A stretch of DNA of 64,000 nucleotides from ZC4RG29 sp964521255 (GCA_964521255.1 CAZFRM010000009.1:1-64000); one strand, 5' to 3'. Numbered from the stretch's first letter, positions 1 to 9,932 are shown. Notes: generated by a model from the letters alone, not told the origin. Numbers and translations: made by a program.

Positions 1-402
1 TAACTTAATGACATTGCCCGAAGGGGTGAAATATGTCATCCCTTCGGGATTCTCCGGACAAGACATTGCCCGGATTCTATAATAATATCAGCCTTTCAGG
101 CTTAAATAATTTAGATGCGTAGCCCTGGCCTGCAGATAGGCAGGTTTCGCAGATCAACGCAGATATTTTTAATCTTTTATCTGCATGACCAGCAGGAAAA
201 ACCATCTCCTACCTATTAATCGTCATTCTGAATCTCCCCTCTATTAATCCGTCATTCTGAGTTTCAAAACCTTCGGCACAAAAAGTTGAAATGACAATTA
301 CGCTCATTCGCAGACTTGTCCCCCGCTGGCGGGGGGAGGGGGTGGAAAACGATACACTTCAAATAATTAAATTTCTTATCATTGGTAAGGGAAGCATTCA
401 GA
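1..402. other. Intergenic region with hairpins, no gene seen
   Basis: No convincing gene. Bases 17-48 form a perfect 9-bp stem (CCCGAAGGG / CCCTTCGGG) around a 14-base loop. Bases 129-144 carry a short CCTGC...GCAGG palindrome of the REP-like family found elsewhere in the window. A string ending in 'aaaaagttgaaatgacaa' (about 283-299) recurs near 24580, so this is repeat-rich spacer. The window edge cuts whatever lies to the left. Confidence 0.5.
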
Positions 403-1290
403 TTATTTACCCTCCTCCATTCGTTCAACATCTACCCGTACCGTAAGCTTTTGATTTCCTGAGCTAAATACAATTCCTTTGATAGGCGCTATATCCAAAT
501 AGTCTCGTCCGTAAGCAATAGTGATGTGCTTGTATGTTGGCAGCAGTGAATTGGTAGGGTCAAACTCAACCCAGCCGATATCGGGAAAGTAGACAGATAC
601 CCATGCATGAGACGCATCAGCGCCAACCATTTTTTCTTTTCCTGGTGGCGGGGTTGTTTCAATGTAACCGCTTACGTAACGTGCAGGCAATCCAAAATTT
701 CTAAGGCAGGCAATCATGAGATGTGCAAAATCCTGGCATACTCCCTTTTTTACTTTGAGTACTTCTTCAACAGGTGTATTAACGGTAGTGAATCCGGGTT
801 TGAATTCAAGCGACTTATGTATCTTCTGCATGAGTGCATTACAGACGCTCCATAGTGTTGCATCTTCTGCAAAACATTCTGCAGCGAATGCCTTAATGTT
901 TTCGCTGTAAGGAATGTGCTGGGAGGGAAGCGTATATTGAATAATTTCATGAAGACGTATTGATTCTGACACCAGCATTTCATTAACGTCTTTCCATAAA
1001 ATCGGTGATGCAGATGAAAGGTAGGTATTGTCTCGGTTCTCCAGTTTTACAATACTGTTTGAATTTATACGAAGTTTCTTATGCTCTTTGTAAATGGAGA
1101 AGAACACTAATTCATTTCCAAAGAAATCTTTACGGTATGTGATTTCATCGGGTGTAGGTACGATCTTGATTTCGGATGAAAGACATTCATGATTGAGTTC
1201 ATTCATTGGCTTAAGACATAGCCGGTTAAAACACATGCTCACAGGTTCCTGGTAAGAATATTCTGTATAGTGGCGAACCCGGTACTTCAT
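403..1290 (-). CDS. Transglutaminase-like cysteine protease-fold protein
   Basis: Predicted cytoplasmic protein of 295 residues with an N-terminal bacterial transglutaminase-associated beta domain (about 1-150) and a C-terminal transglutaminase core. A plausible catalytic triad is visible: Cys185 in KKGVCQDFAH, His228 in DASHAW and Asp244 in EFDPTN. No signal peptide. It is the last gene of a leftward three-gene operon, 25 bp after the ATP-grasp gene, and shares its family with the N-terminus of the first gene. Known context: transglutaminase proteins of this type co-occur with circularly permuted ATP-grasp and alpha-E proteins in a predicted peptide-modification cluster. Whether it acts as a protease, transferase or peptide processor is unknown. 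Confidence 0.88.
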   Translation of the reverse strand: MKYRVRHYTEYSYQEPVSMCFNRLCLKPMNELNHECLSSEIKIVPTPDEITYRKDFFGNELVFFSIYKEHKKLRINSNSIVKLENRDNTYLSSASPILWKDVNEMLVSESIRLHEIIQYTLPSQHIPYSENIKAFAAECFAEDATLWSVCNALMQKIHKSLEFKPGFTTVNTPVEEVLKVKKGVCQDFAHLMIACLRNFGLPARYVSGYIETTPPPGKEKMVGADASHAWVSVYFPDIGWVEFDPTNSLLPTYKHITIAYGRDYLDIAPIKGIVFSSGNQKLTVRVDVERMEEGK

Positions 1291-1315
1291 ATATTTTCTT
1301 TTAAACTACTTTGAA

Positions 1316-3874
1316 CTAAACTTGAAATTGAAAGATATCTTTTGTTCCCTGGTACTGATAGGTTGAGTGACTGAAATAATATGCGCTCAACTTTGAAGAA
1401 AGTGTAAATATTTTATTGCTGAGCTCATCGCAGAATGCATCCAGGTCAGGTCTCAACCCGGTTTCCTTCTCAAGCTTCATAAGGCTTTCGATGGATACAA
1501 GGCGCACTTTGCTATAGCATTCAAAAGCAAGCCGGGATACTTCGCTGTCATGAACTCCTTTGTCTTTCTGTGGAAGCTCATCCAAATATTTCACCAACTG
1601 CTCCATTTGCGATAAGATGGATATCGGATTTTGCTTGTTAAGGAACAGCAAATCGATTGCCGCCCCAATATTAAAATAGGTGCGGTATACTGACCGGTAG
1701 TTGGTGAGATTTTGATTGCTTACCAGCAACGCTTCGAGGATCTGGAATTCGACACTCTCTTCAAATTGAAAGGTCAATAAAGAGCGGTACTGCGTCAGTT
1801 CCAATGTTATCTCTTCAATCAGTTGGCCAATGCGATACATTATCCATCCTTCACCGCGGTACATACTCTGGCGATTCATCTCAAGGAAGGATAGCAATCC
1901 CTGGTTCAACTGATCAAGCAATGAAAAGACATGACGAATGTTTTGCGCTTCAAGAATACTTAGCCTGCGTTTTACATTTTCAATGTCATCGATTATTCGC
2001 CAGTTGTCTACGGTCCATTTGTCGCGTACAGAGTACATTGCTTTTAGCAAGCTATTAACTGCATGCAACAAACTTCCTGCTTTATCTGGGTTGCAAATGA
2101 GCTGGTGTAATTCGATAAAACAATTTTCAATGAGGAAATCATTTTCATCTTCACTTACAAAACCGGGATAGGTGCCTGTAAGGTGTGTTACTGTGTGGAG
2201 TAAGGCATGTAGTCCTTCAGACTCTTGCCCATTGTTAAGGTAACTTGATTGATTAAGATTTCGCAACACAATGCGTATGAAGCGCGATGTGCGAAGAACA
2301 CGTTGTGAGTAACGGCCTACCCAAAATAAATTTTCTGCTGCGCGACTGGGAAGCACATCCTTTCTGCGCAAATCATGATGTTGCAATAGGAGTGGTCCTG
2401 TACTCTTATCAACAAACTCAACCCATGTATCTTTTGAAATACCACCTTCCTGGTTAGAAACAATCAGACTTCCTTTTTCAGGAGAGCATCTTGTAAGTCC
2501 ACCGGGCATTATACTGTAATCATTTTCATTGGCTACGAGAAATGTTCTGAAAACCGTATATCGCGGTTCCAGTTTGCTTCTTGTAAATACAGGTGAGGTG
2601 GAAAGATTAAGCGCTTCCTGACCTACATATAAATACGGTTGTGTTTTTATCTTCCTGATCAAATCATCCTTCTCCACCCTCGACATCAGTTGTCCTACAC
2701 GCGTCTCCGATCCTGTGAGCCGGTCAATTTTTTTAATAACAAGATTATCGAGGTTATCAATGACGTAGTTTAATTCTTTTGCCTGCCCGCACCACCATGT
2801 AGCCACCATGGGAAAGATAGGATCTTCGTTAAGAAAATAACGGAAGATGCCATGCATGAAAGCCATGAGACCGGTATTCTCAAGAATGCTGCTGCCGAGG
2901 GGATTAAGAACTGTTACATTTCCTTTACGAATAACTTCCAGTAATCCGGGAATGCCTAATTGTGAATCTTCTCTTAACTCCAGCGGATCACAGAAAGTAT
3001 CGTCAAGTCTTCGTAAGATGATATCTACTTTTTCAAGGCCTTCAACTGTTTTAATCCAGACGTGTGCATCGCGTACAAGCATGTCTTCTCCCTGTACCAG
3101 CGTTAGTCCAAGATAGGAGGCAAGGAAAGCATGTTCGAAATATGTTTCATTCCGTGGTCCCGGTGTAAGCAGTACGATGCGTGGTTGTTCTTTTCCCTGC
3201 GGTGCGACTTTTGTAAAAGCCTGCATCATGCTGTTGAAGAAGCCGCTCAGTTTTGTTATGTGATGTTCGCGGAAGAGTTCAGGAATTACACGGCTGAGCG
3301 CGCTTCGGTTTTCCAACGCATAGCCCATACCGGAAGGAGCCTGCGTGCGATCCCGTAAGACCCACACTTTTCCATCCGGCCCGCGTGAAAGATCGGATGC
3401 ATAGAGAAAGAGCTGATGCGCTCCGGGTAAGCGGATTTTATCACATGGACGTAAGAAGCCGGAGTGTCCATAGATCAGTTCCGGTGGAATAAGCCCTTCC
3501 TTCAAAAGCTTTCGTTCACCGTAGAGATCTTCCATGATTTTATTCAGCACATAGGCCCGCTGCTTCATACCTTTCTCGATCACTTTCCATTCTTCACCGG
3601 AAAGCACCAGCGGTATGGTATCCAGCACCCAGGGGCGATTCAATCCATTAGGATCACCGTACACGTTGTACGTCACGCCATTTTCTTCCAGCAGCTTGAG
3701 CAGTTCCTGCTGCCGGTTTTTTAGTTCAGGGTAGTCGAGACTTTCAACGTTGGTCAATAATCGCTTCCAATGCTCCTTTACTTCTCCATGCGGAGAAATG
3801 AATTCATCTAAAATGGAAGGATTGGAAAAATAACCTTGAGTCCAGGTATTAAGTGGTGTATTTGTAGTGTTCAT
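1316..3874 (-). CDS. Circularly permuted ATP-grasp / alpha-E domain fusion protein
   Basis: An 852-residue protein. The first roughly 480 residues match the circularly permuted ATP-grasp family (DUF404/DUF407 type), with conserved stretches such as VYGDPNGLNRPWVLD, GPRNETYFEHAFLA and LNPLGSSILEN. The remainder, starting near PSRAAENLFWVGRY, is the all-helical alpha-E (DUF403) domain. These are often separate adjacent genes; here they are one polypeptide. ATP-grasp enzymes join a carboxylate to an amine, so peptide or amide ligation is the likely chemistry, but the substrate is unknown. It is the middle gene of a compact operon, 15 bp from its upstream and 25 bp from its downstream transglutaminase neighbours. 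Confidence 0.9.
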   Translation of the reverse strand: MNTTNTPLNTWTQGYFSNPSILDEFISPHGEVKEHWKRLLTNVESLDYPELKNRQQELLKLLEENGVTYNVYGDPNGLNRPWVLDTIPLVLSGEEWKVIEKGMKQRAYVLNKIMEDLYGERKLLKEGLIPPELIYGHSGFLRPCDKIRLPGAHQLFLYASDLSRGPDGKVWVLRDRTQAPSGMGYALENRSALSRVIPELFREHHITKLSGFFNSMMQAFTKVAPQGKEQPRIVLLTPGPRNETYFEHAFLASYLGLTLVQGEDMLVRDAHVWIKTVEGLEKVDIILRRLDDTFCDPLELREDSQLGIPGLLEVIRKGNVTVLNPLGSSILENTGLMAFMHGIFRYFLNEDPIFPMVATWWCGQAKELNYVIDNLDNLVIKKIDRLTGSETRVGQLMSRVEKDDLIRKIKTQPYLYVGQEALNLSTSPVFTRSKLEPRYTVFRTFLVANENDYSIMPGGLTRCSPEKGSLIVSNQEGGISKDTWVEFVDKSTGPLLLQHHDLRRKDVLPSRAAENLFWVGRYSQRVLRTSRFIRIVLRNLNQSSYLNNGQESEGLHALLHTVTHLTGTYPGFVSEDENDFLIENCFIELHQLICNPDKAGSLLHAVNSLLKAMYSVRDKWTVDNWRIIDDIENVKRRLSILEAQNIRHVFSLLDQLNQGLLSFLEMNRQSMYRGEGWIMYRIGQLIEEITLELTQYRSLLTFQFEESVEFQILEALLVSNQNLTNYRSVYRTYFNIGAAIDLLFLNKQNPISILSQMEQLVKYLDELPQKDKGVHDSEVSRLAFECYSKVRLVSIESLMKLEKETGLRPDLDAFCDELSNKIFTLSSKLSAYYFSHSTYQYQGTKDIFQFQV

Positions 3875-3889
3875 CCGATAATCAAATCC

Positions 3890-6800
3890 TCAATGTTGCC
3901 TTAAGTCAAGTGTTAGTGGATACTCGGGTATTATTTTTACTGGAGGCAGATCAAATTTGCTTGGAATTTGATTCTTTTCCAAATACCTGACCACACTAGT
4001 ATACACTCCCTTTGCTATAATTGGACCAGCCGTATGGCCGTTGTTCCAAAACCGGCTTATTCTCCTGCCTTCGGCCTCATAGGCATTGATCGGATAGGTA
4101 TCATAACTTCTGCCACCCGGATGTGCTACGTGGTAGGTGCATCCCCCTAAAGATTTACCGTTCCATGTATCGACAATATCAAACACGAGAGGAACGTCCG
4201 GGCCAAGCGTTGGATGCAATGCACTGGGAGGACTCCATGCACGATAGCGAACTCCGGCAACATATTCACCGCTCACATTTGTTTCCCGCAGAGGAATGGG
4301 GATACCGTGACATGTAACTGCAAACCGGGTGGGATTGAAATTATTTACTTTCACTTCTACTCGTTCAACAGAAGAATCTACAAAGCGCGCAGTGCCTCCG
4401 CTCGTGGCTTCTTCACCCAACACATGCCAGGGCTCTATTCCAAAGCGCAGTTGTAATTCCATATCGTTAACCACCACCTTTCCATAAAGGGGAAAGCGGA
4501 ACTCGAAGAAAGGCTCAAGCCATTGAAGCTGGAAAGGATAACCTGCTTCGTTGAGTTCATCGATGACCTGGGCAATATCCTGCTGTACATAATAGGGAAG
4601 CATAAACTTGTCGTATAACGCTGTGCCCCAACGAATGAGTTTGTGCTTGTACGGCTTTTGCCAGAACCAGGCGACAAGACTACGAATCAACAACAACTGA
4701 ACGATACACATCTGTTTGTTGGGAGGCATGTCAAATGCGCGGAACTCTAACAAACCAAGCCGGCCGCTTGAGCTGTCAGGTGAATATAATTTGTCTATGC
4801 AGAATTCAGCGCGATGTGTATTTCCGGTTATGTCGACTAAAAGATTTCTGAATATGCGATCAACCATCCAATAGGGAACGTCTCCGCGATCGGGAATTTG
4901 ACTGAATGCAATTTCAAGTTCATATAACATTTCTTGTCTGCCTTCGTCAACGCGTGGCGCCTGACTTGTGGGGCCGATGAATTGGGTAGAGAACAAATAA
5001 GAGAGACCGGGATGATGTTGCCAATACGTTATGAGACTTCGGAGAAGATCCGGTCGCCTTAGCAAAGGACTATCAGAAGGTGTGGTTCCTCCAATGGTAA
5101 CATGATTACCTCCTCCTGTGCCTGTATGTTTGCCATCGAGGTTGAATTTCTCAGAGCTCAGCCGGCTGAGTCTTGCCTGTTCGAAAAGAACGTCATAGTT
5201 ATTCACCAATTCTTTCCAGCTTTTTGCCGGATGAATGTTTATTTCAAGCACCCCCGGATCAGGTGATAATGATAATTTTGTAAGGCGATTATCAACGGGA
5301 GGTCCATATCCTTCGATAACTACTTTGAGGTTTAATTTTTCAGCGGTTGACTCCAGTGAAGCGATAAGGTCAAGGTAATGTTCAGCATATTTTAACGGAG
5401 GCATAAATACGCAAAGCTTTCCATTTCTTAGCTCAACGCACAACGCTGTTATAATGGTAAATATTTCAAAGGAAGGCGATGGTTCTTCATTTTTCTTTTT
5501 CTTTGTTTTAACCTTCCGTGGATTTCTCTCATCATCTTCTTCCGGCACATAGGCCGGTTGTAAATATTCCTTTGGCAGTGCCTGTTGGGTAACCGGATGA
5601 TCATACCGGTCGCTGACTTTTTGGTAATAGTCTTCAAACGGTGGAAGGTCTTCAAACGTACTTCGTTCCACGGTTCTTTGCATTTTGGATTTACTCATGA
5701 AGGGCAGCGACTTGAGCGGCAGCCGGTAGCCTATGGATGAATTTCCGGGGATAAGGATCAGCCGGTCATAACGAAAATCCCATTTACAACTCAGCCACCG
5801 GTTGCTCCAGAAATTCCATTCGAGGGGAATAACAAAGCCAACGGGATTACCCATTCCTTTTGCTAAGAGCTCAGTAAGTTTTTTTCTTTCCAGCGGGTCA
5901 TCGAGATTAGTTTTGTACGGATCAAGATTGGCAGGAACTTTACCTTCTTCCCAGAGAAAATAAAAGGCATCTTCAAGCGCAGGATGAATATGCTCTTTTG
6001 GAATGTTGAGATACTTCGTTAATTCGATAGCAAAGTTTTCTGCATCTGAAATTGAATTGCTGGAAGTTGCATCATTAAGATCAAGCAATTCATCCTTCTT
6101 CCAAAGGGGAGCGTTGTCATTTCTCCATATAGCAGAATATTGCCAGCGCGGAAGAGACTCACCCGGATACCATTTCCCTTGTCCGTGGTGAATAAGTCCG
6201 CCGGGACAGAATGAATTTTTCAATCGCCTGATAAGATCGGCTCCGAGGATTCGTTTATGCGGACCATCGGCTGCGGTGTTCCATTCTTTCGCTTCCATGT
6301 CATCCACCGATACGAAAGTAGGCTCTCCGCCCATAGTGAGCCGTACATCGCCGTGCATGAGATCTTCATCAACTTTATTACCCAGGCCAATGATTGATGC
6401 CCATTGTTCTTCGGTGTAAGGCTTTGTTACGCGCGGGTCTTCATGAACTCTGAAGACTTCATTTTTGTAGCTGAAGGTTACTTCACAAAAATCCGTCATT
6501 CCGGTGACGGGCGCGGCGCTAATGGGATCGGGTGTGCAACAAAGAGGAATGTGTCCTTCACCAGCCAGTAGGCCTGATGTTGGATCAAGGCCAACCCACC
6601 CGGCGCCGGGAATGTATACTTCGCACCATGCGTGGAGATCAGTAAAATCGGCTTCCGGTCCGGAGGGTCCATCAAGCGCTTTGGTATCTGCCTTGAGCTG
6701 TATTAAGTAGCCGGAAACAAACCGGGCCGCCAGTCCCAGATGCCTGCACATTTGAACGAGGAGCCAGCCTGAGTCACGGCACGATCCGCTGTTACGTGCC

Positions 6801-7321
6801 AGTGTTTCTTCGCAAGTCTGCACACCCGGTTCGAAACGCACGGTGTAGTTTATCTTCTTCCAGAGTTTCTGATTCAGTTCAACCAGAAAATCGTTAGTGA
6901 GTTTCTTCGTTGAGGTATCAATTTCATTGAGGAATCCATTCAGCAGTTTGCCGTCTTCGGTAACTTCAAAATAGGGATGAAGTTCTTTTTTTAATTGCTG
7001 CGGATAGCGAAAGGGAAATTCTTCCGCCGTTTTCTCGATGAAGAAATCGAACGGGTTGATCACGATTATTTCAGCGATCACTTCAACTTCAAAACTCAGC
7101 GAAGTGGTTTGATCAGGAAAGACAAGGCGCGCCTGGTAATTACCGAAAGGATCTTGTTGCCAGTTAAGGAAATGTTTGCCGGGATGAACGTTGAAGGAGT
7201 AGGAGAGGATAGGCGTTCTGCAATGCGGTGCGGGCCGAAGCCTGAAAACGTGCGGCGATAAATTTACAGCACGATCATATTGATAAGTAGTTTGATGGCG
7301 GATGGCAACTTTTATAGACAT
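3890..7321 (-). CDS. Transglutaminase / DUF2126 fusion protein
   Basis: A 1143-residue protein and the first gene of the leftward operon. Residues 1 to about 300 form a transglutaminase N-terminal plus core module with candidate triad Cys181 (SGSCRDSGW), His230 (DLHAWCEV) and Asp246 (GLDPTSG). The rest matches the large DUF2126 domain, which others have compared with amidoligase or gamma-glutamyl-cysteine-ligase-like folds; conserved pieces include MGGEPTFVSVDD, GKHTGTGGGNHVTIGG and EFRAFDMPP. A low-complexity Lys-rich patch (KVKTKKKKNEE) sits mid-protein. The combination of a cysteine triad with a ligase-like domain next to an ATP-grasp gene suggests a system that makes and trims amide or peptide modifications. 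The substrate cannot be read from sequence. Confidence 0.9.
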   Translation of the reverse strand: MSIKVAIRHQTTYQYDRAVNLSPHVFRLRPAPHCRTPILSYSFNVHPGKHFLNWQQDPFGNYQARLVFPDQTTSLSFEVEVIAEIIVINPFDFFIEKTAEEFPFRYPQQLKKELHPYFEVTEDGKLLNGFLNEIDTSTKKLTNDFLVELNQKLWKKINYTVRFEPGVQTCEETLARNSGSCRDSGWLLVQMCRHLGLAARFVSGYLIQLKADTKALDGPSGPEADFTDLHAWCEVYIPGAGWVGLDPTSGLLAGEGHIPLCCTPDPISAAPVTGMTDFCEVTFSYKNEVFRVHEDPRVTKPYTEEQWASIIGLGNKVDEDLMHGDVRLTMGGEPTFVSVDDMEAKEWNTAADGPHKRILGADLIRRLKNSFCPGGLIHHGQGKWYPGESLPRWQYSAIWRNDNAPLWKKDELLDLNDATSSNSISDAENFAIELTKYLNIPKEHIHPALEDAFYFLWEEGKVPANLDPYKTNLDDPLERKKLTELLAKGMGNPVGFVIPLEWNFWSNRWLSCKWDFRYDRLILIPGNSSIGYRLPLKSLPFMSKSKMQRTVERSTFEDLPPFEDYYQKVSDRYDHPVTQQALPKEYLQPAYVPEEDDERNPRKVKTKKKKNEEPSPSFEIFTIITALCVELRNGKLCVFMPPLKYAEHYLDLIASLESTAEKLNLKVVIEGYGPPVDNRLTKLSLSPDPGVLEINIHPAKSWKELVNNYDVLFEQARLSRLSSEKFNLDGKHTGTGGGNHVTIGGTTPSDSPLLRRPDLLRSLITYWQHHPGLSYLFSTQFIGPTSQAPRVDEGRQEMLYELEIAFSQIPDRGDVPYWMVDRIFRNLLVDITGNTHRAEFCIDKLYSPDSSSGRLGLLEFRAFDMPPNKQMCIVQLLLIRSLVAWFWQKPYKHKLIRWGTALYDKFMLPYYVQQDIAQVIDELNEAGYPFQLQWLEPFFEFRFPLYGKVVVNDMELQLRFGIEPWHVLGEEATSGGTARFVDSSVERVEVKVNNFNPTRFAVTCHGIPIPLRETNVSGEYVAGVRYRAWSPPSALHPTLGPDVPLVFDIVDTWNGKSLGGCTYHVAHPGGRSYDTYPINAYEAEGRRISRFWNNGHTAGPIIAKGVYTSVVRYLEKNQIPSKFDLPPVKIIPEYPLTLDLRQH

Positions 7322-7788
7322 TGTGGATCAATTAGTGAATTATCGATGTGCTGATGTACCGGTTTGCGCACATGATTTATCCATAATAATAGCTGAAATT
7401 GAAGGGAGTTGCACGGATGAATGAGGGTATTTTTGGCGGGAGGTAAGAAGTGTATTTTCAAACGATTGTGGGGGATTGATTAGTCAATTATTTCCTTGCG
7501 CTTTTGCAGTGAGAAATTGAAAGAATAAACTTTTTCACGAACAAACATTTTTTGTTCATAGCAATGACGAAAGGGAATTAAGGGAACCAATCTTGAGTTG
7601 AGAACCGGAAAGAATGAAGTTTCAAAGAAGTGGTTATTTAGTTTGGCGTGTGTTTACTGGAATTTTCACCACCAAGACGCTAAGGCGCAAAGTCAAAGAA
7701 GAATGTCTCGTCCTGTAACTAATTTCTGAATAAGAGCATGTTACCAAAAGGGTTGGACATGATTGTTAGTCTTTGGATAATTTAGGGG
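7322..7788. other. Intergenic region upstream of the transglutaminase operon
   Basis: No gene seen. It should contain the leftward promoter for the 3890-7321 operon, but I could not pick a clean TAnnTTTG box. Around 7668-7693 is the spacer string 'accaagacgctaaggcgcaaag', of a kind common between genes in this phylum. A GTTAGTC heptamer at 7765-7771 resembles the cassette boundaries seen further right and may mark the left edge of the accessory island. Confidence 0.4.
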
Positions 7789-8001
7789 GTGACGTTACCT
7801 TTGAGGTTACCAACCAACGCCCAAGACAAGAATTCAATTATAAATTTTCAAGACTTGGTGGTGACAATAAAACGACTTGAAGTATTTGACCAAAAACTAA
7901 AGACAAAAATTAAAATCGGGACGCAAAAAGTATTTGATGATAAAGGTGAATTAAAAAGTGAGACGGCTTATAAGTATCAGGACAAAGTAAAAGCTAATTA
8001 G
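7789..8001 (+). pseudogene. Degenerate hypothetical gene, probable frameshifted remnant
   Basis: A GTG-initiated reading frame of 70 codons can be drawn, but its first third reads poorly. The neighbouring frame from about 7770 to 7880 gives a more protein-like stretch (LGGDVTFEVTNQRPRQEF), while the second half in the original frame also looks genuine (KVFDDKGELKSETAYKY). The simplest reading is a short gene broken by one frameshift near 7860-7880 and lacking its start. It lies just right of a GTTAGTC heptamer and left of a GCTAAC heptamer (about 8022-8031), so it may be the content of a decayed cassette. No family recognised. Confidence 0.3.
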
Positions 8002-8093
8002 ATTCGGAGAATATCACCGCCCGCTAACAATGTGGATAAAAAATGGCCTGGCACGGTGTAGGTTAAAAGTATTATCTTTCTAGCACATAGACT

Positions 8094-8693
8094 ATGAGAT
8101 ATTTTTTAATTCTGACCCTTTTAACTTTTAGTTGTGGGGAAAAAACAAAGGATGCAGTAGACGAATACGACCGACTTGACTTAGGCAATACAATTCCCAC
8201 TTCCAAGGGGACATACAATCCAAAAGTAGACAGCACATATATTTTTCCAGCGGATAGCAGCGACATTATGACTGTTACAGACACTTCAGACTACAAAATC
8301 AAGACGACAATTTTTCCAGTGAGAAACAAATATGTGATTGCATTTGTTGAGACCGCAAGCAGAAAAGAAAAAGTCAAATACCGGGAATATAAATTACAAG
8401 TTGAGATTTCAGACCATGAAGGACTTTATATAAAAAGAGTCATATCCAAGTATAATTTCCCGGACTCAACTTTAAAACCAAACCCTGACAACTACTTTAT
8501 CCGAGAAGTAAAATTCAAGAGACTTGAAAATGATGAGTTTCTATTCGACTTAAATGTCTGTTTCTATGATGAAAATTGTCCGACAGCAACGGTCAAATAC
8601 TACATTCACTTGGTTGACGGTGTTAGATTTGAGAACTATCCTGACACTTCTTACGACTCGACACTTCAAGCACCAGACTGGGATGACAATTAA
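8094..8693 (+). CDS. Hypothetical lipoprotein
   Basis: A 199-residue protein starting MRYFLILTLLTFSCGEK. The short hydrophobic leader followed by TFSC is a lipobox, so it is probably anchored in the inner or outer membrane after lipidation of Cys14. The mature part is polar, rich in Asp, Tyr and Lys, and probably beta-rich; no family recognised. It is the first intact gene of the accessory island and is followed within 3 bp of its stop by a truncated copy of the recombinase-bearing repeat. Confidence 0.75.
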   Translation: MRYFLILTLLTFSCGEKTKDAVDEYDRLDLGNTIPTSKGTYNPKVDSTYIFPADSSDIMTVTDTSDYKIKTTIFPVRNKYVIAFVETASRKEKVKYREYKLQVEISDHEGLYIKRVISKYNFPDSTLKPNPDNYFIREVKFKRLENDEFLFDLNVCFYDENCPTATVKYYIHLVDGVRFENYPDTSYDSTLQAPDWDDN

Positions 8694-8695
8694 CA

Positions 8696-8809
8696 AGCTC
8701 ATAATTTTTTGATTTTCAGATGAGCATCAAAATTGAAGAATGACTAACCTTGAAAATTGCTGACGCAACAGGAATGTTGAACAAACTACCGAAGGTTTAG
8801 TTCAACAAA
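8696..8809 (-). repeat. Truncated copy A of the recombinase-bearing repeat
   Basis: About 110 bp nearly identical to the right-hand part of the repeats at 10403-10788 and 11594-11982, from the recombinase start codon region (AAGCTCAT on the plus strand) to the terminal AGTTCAA. The recombinase coding part has been lost: the break falls about two codons into that gene. The adjoining lipoprotein gene stops 3 bp before the repeat begins. Confidence 0.75.
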
Positions 8810-8810
8810 A

Positions 8811-8930
8811 GTTATTAGCAATTGCTGGGTGAAGTGTAAGCGGTAAGTTTTTATATTCGTTCAACGTTTGGTCACGGTGGACAAATACGTTTTCAAAAGC
8901 CAGTCATTGCAAATAACCAAGACGTTAGTC
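8811..8930. other. Long imperfect hairpin ending in GTTAGTC (candidate recombination site A)
   Basis: The left arm near 8811-8833 (GTTATTAGCAATTGCTGG) is complementary with a few mismatches to the right arm near 8890-8917 (CCAGTCATTGCAAATAAC). After the right arm come a 5-base spacer and GTTAGTC at 8924-8930, 46 bp before the hydrolase gene. The order, hairpin arm then short spacer then GTT heptamer, is like the right half of an integron attC site. The same arrangement occurs at 10794-10912 and, with different sequence, at 11987-12110. Confidence 0.45.
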
Positions 8931-8976
8931 AGAAGTGTAACAATACGCACCACCAAAAATATTAAGCATCTAAATT

Positions 8977-9921
8977 ATGACAAAAAGCGTATTCAGCGAC
9001 ATTTCGAAAAACCCAATCATTTTGGGTTTTGCCTTTCTGGCATACACATTTAGCGTACAACCGTTATTTTCTCAGGAAATTTCTACGCCTACTGAAAATA
9101 TACCGATAGACACTTTGCATATTGATGCAGGAGGCTTTAAACTTTATATGTTGAAAAAAGGAATTGAAAAAGGACTTACCGTTATAATGGAAGACGGTAT
9201 GTGTGGCAGAGGCACACGGTGGAATAGGTTGGACGATTCCATAGCCGTGAAAAATACTGTTGTAACTTATAGCAGAGCTTTCTTGGGTAAATCTGAAAAA
9301 GGTAATCCTGACAGACGGGCTGAAAATGTGGTCAGGGAACTGAAAACCGTGTTGGACAATGCAGGGATTTCTGAACCTTATATACTGATAGGATATTCAT
9401 TGGGAGGACATTATACCAAAGCCTTTGCCCGTGCTTATCCTGATGAGGTAAAAGGAATTTTGTTAATTGACCCCTTAAATACCGTTAAATTTTATGAAGA
9501 ATATAGACGTGATTTTACGGAAGTGTATGAAATAGAGTCTTCCTATTTAAAAGAAACTAAAAAGGAGCATCCTTGTTATAATGAAATTCAATTCCTTACA
9601 GATGATTCATCGTATGGAGACGATTCCATGCCTATACATATCCCTACATATATGCTTATTTCTGCTTTAGCAATGGACTTGGAACCGTTTCTTGAAGATT
9701 TGATGGATAAAAAAGAGAAGCAGGACATTGATATAGATAAATTGAAAAACATGAACAATGCAGTTCAAGAAGCGTGGGTAAGACATCATTTGAAATGGGC
9801 TTCTGCATTTTCGAATGTAATAACTGAAGTAACGGATGAATGTACCCACGCAATGCATGCCGAGCGGTTGGATATAGTATGGAATGCATTTCTGAAATTG
9901 ATGAGTGACGTATCTGAATAA
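8977..9921 (+). CDS. Exported alpha/beta hydrolase
   Basis: A 314-residue protein. The N-terminus (IILGFAFLAYTFSVQPLFSQ) is a signal peptide with probable cleavage after SVQPLFSQ, so the enzyme should be periplasmic. Ser141 in GYSLGGH is the nucleophile elbow of the alpha/beta-hydrolase fold, Asp in LLIDPLN and His in CTHAMHAERLD are likely triad partners. An early MEDGMCGRGTRW stretch would form the oxyanion region. Substrate unknown. It lies downstream of hairpin A in the cassette-like island; its 3' end runs directly into a HigB toxin remnant, suggesting a deletion joined the two. Confidence 0.85.
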   Translation: MTKSVFSDISKNPIILGFAFLAYTFSVQPLFSQEISTPTENIPIDTLHIDAGGFKLYMLKKGIEKGLTVIMEDGMCGRGTRWNRLDDSIAVKNTVVTYSRAFLGKSEKGNPDRRAENVVRELKTVLDNAGISEPYILIGYSLGGHYTKAFARAYPDEVKGILLIDPLNTVKFYEEYRRDFTEVYEIESSYLKETKKEHPCYNEIQFLTDDSSYGDDSMPIHIPTYMLISALAMDLEPFLEDLMDKKEKQDIDIDKLKNMNNAVQEAWVRHHLKWASAFSNVITEVTDECTHAMHAERLDIVWNAFLKLMSDVSE

Positions 9922-9932
9922 ACATAATTCCA

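Noticed and set aside
8977..9921. Cassette boundary pair around the hydrolase gene
   Set aside because: The 5' GTTAGTC has no matching GACTAAC after the gene; the 3' side has been replaced by the HigB remnant.
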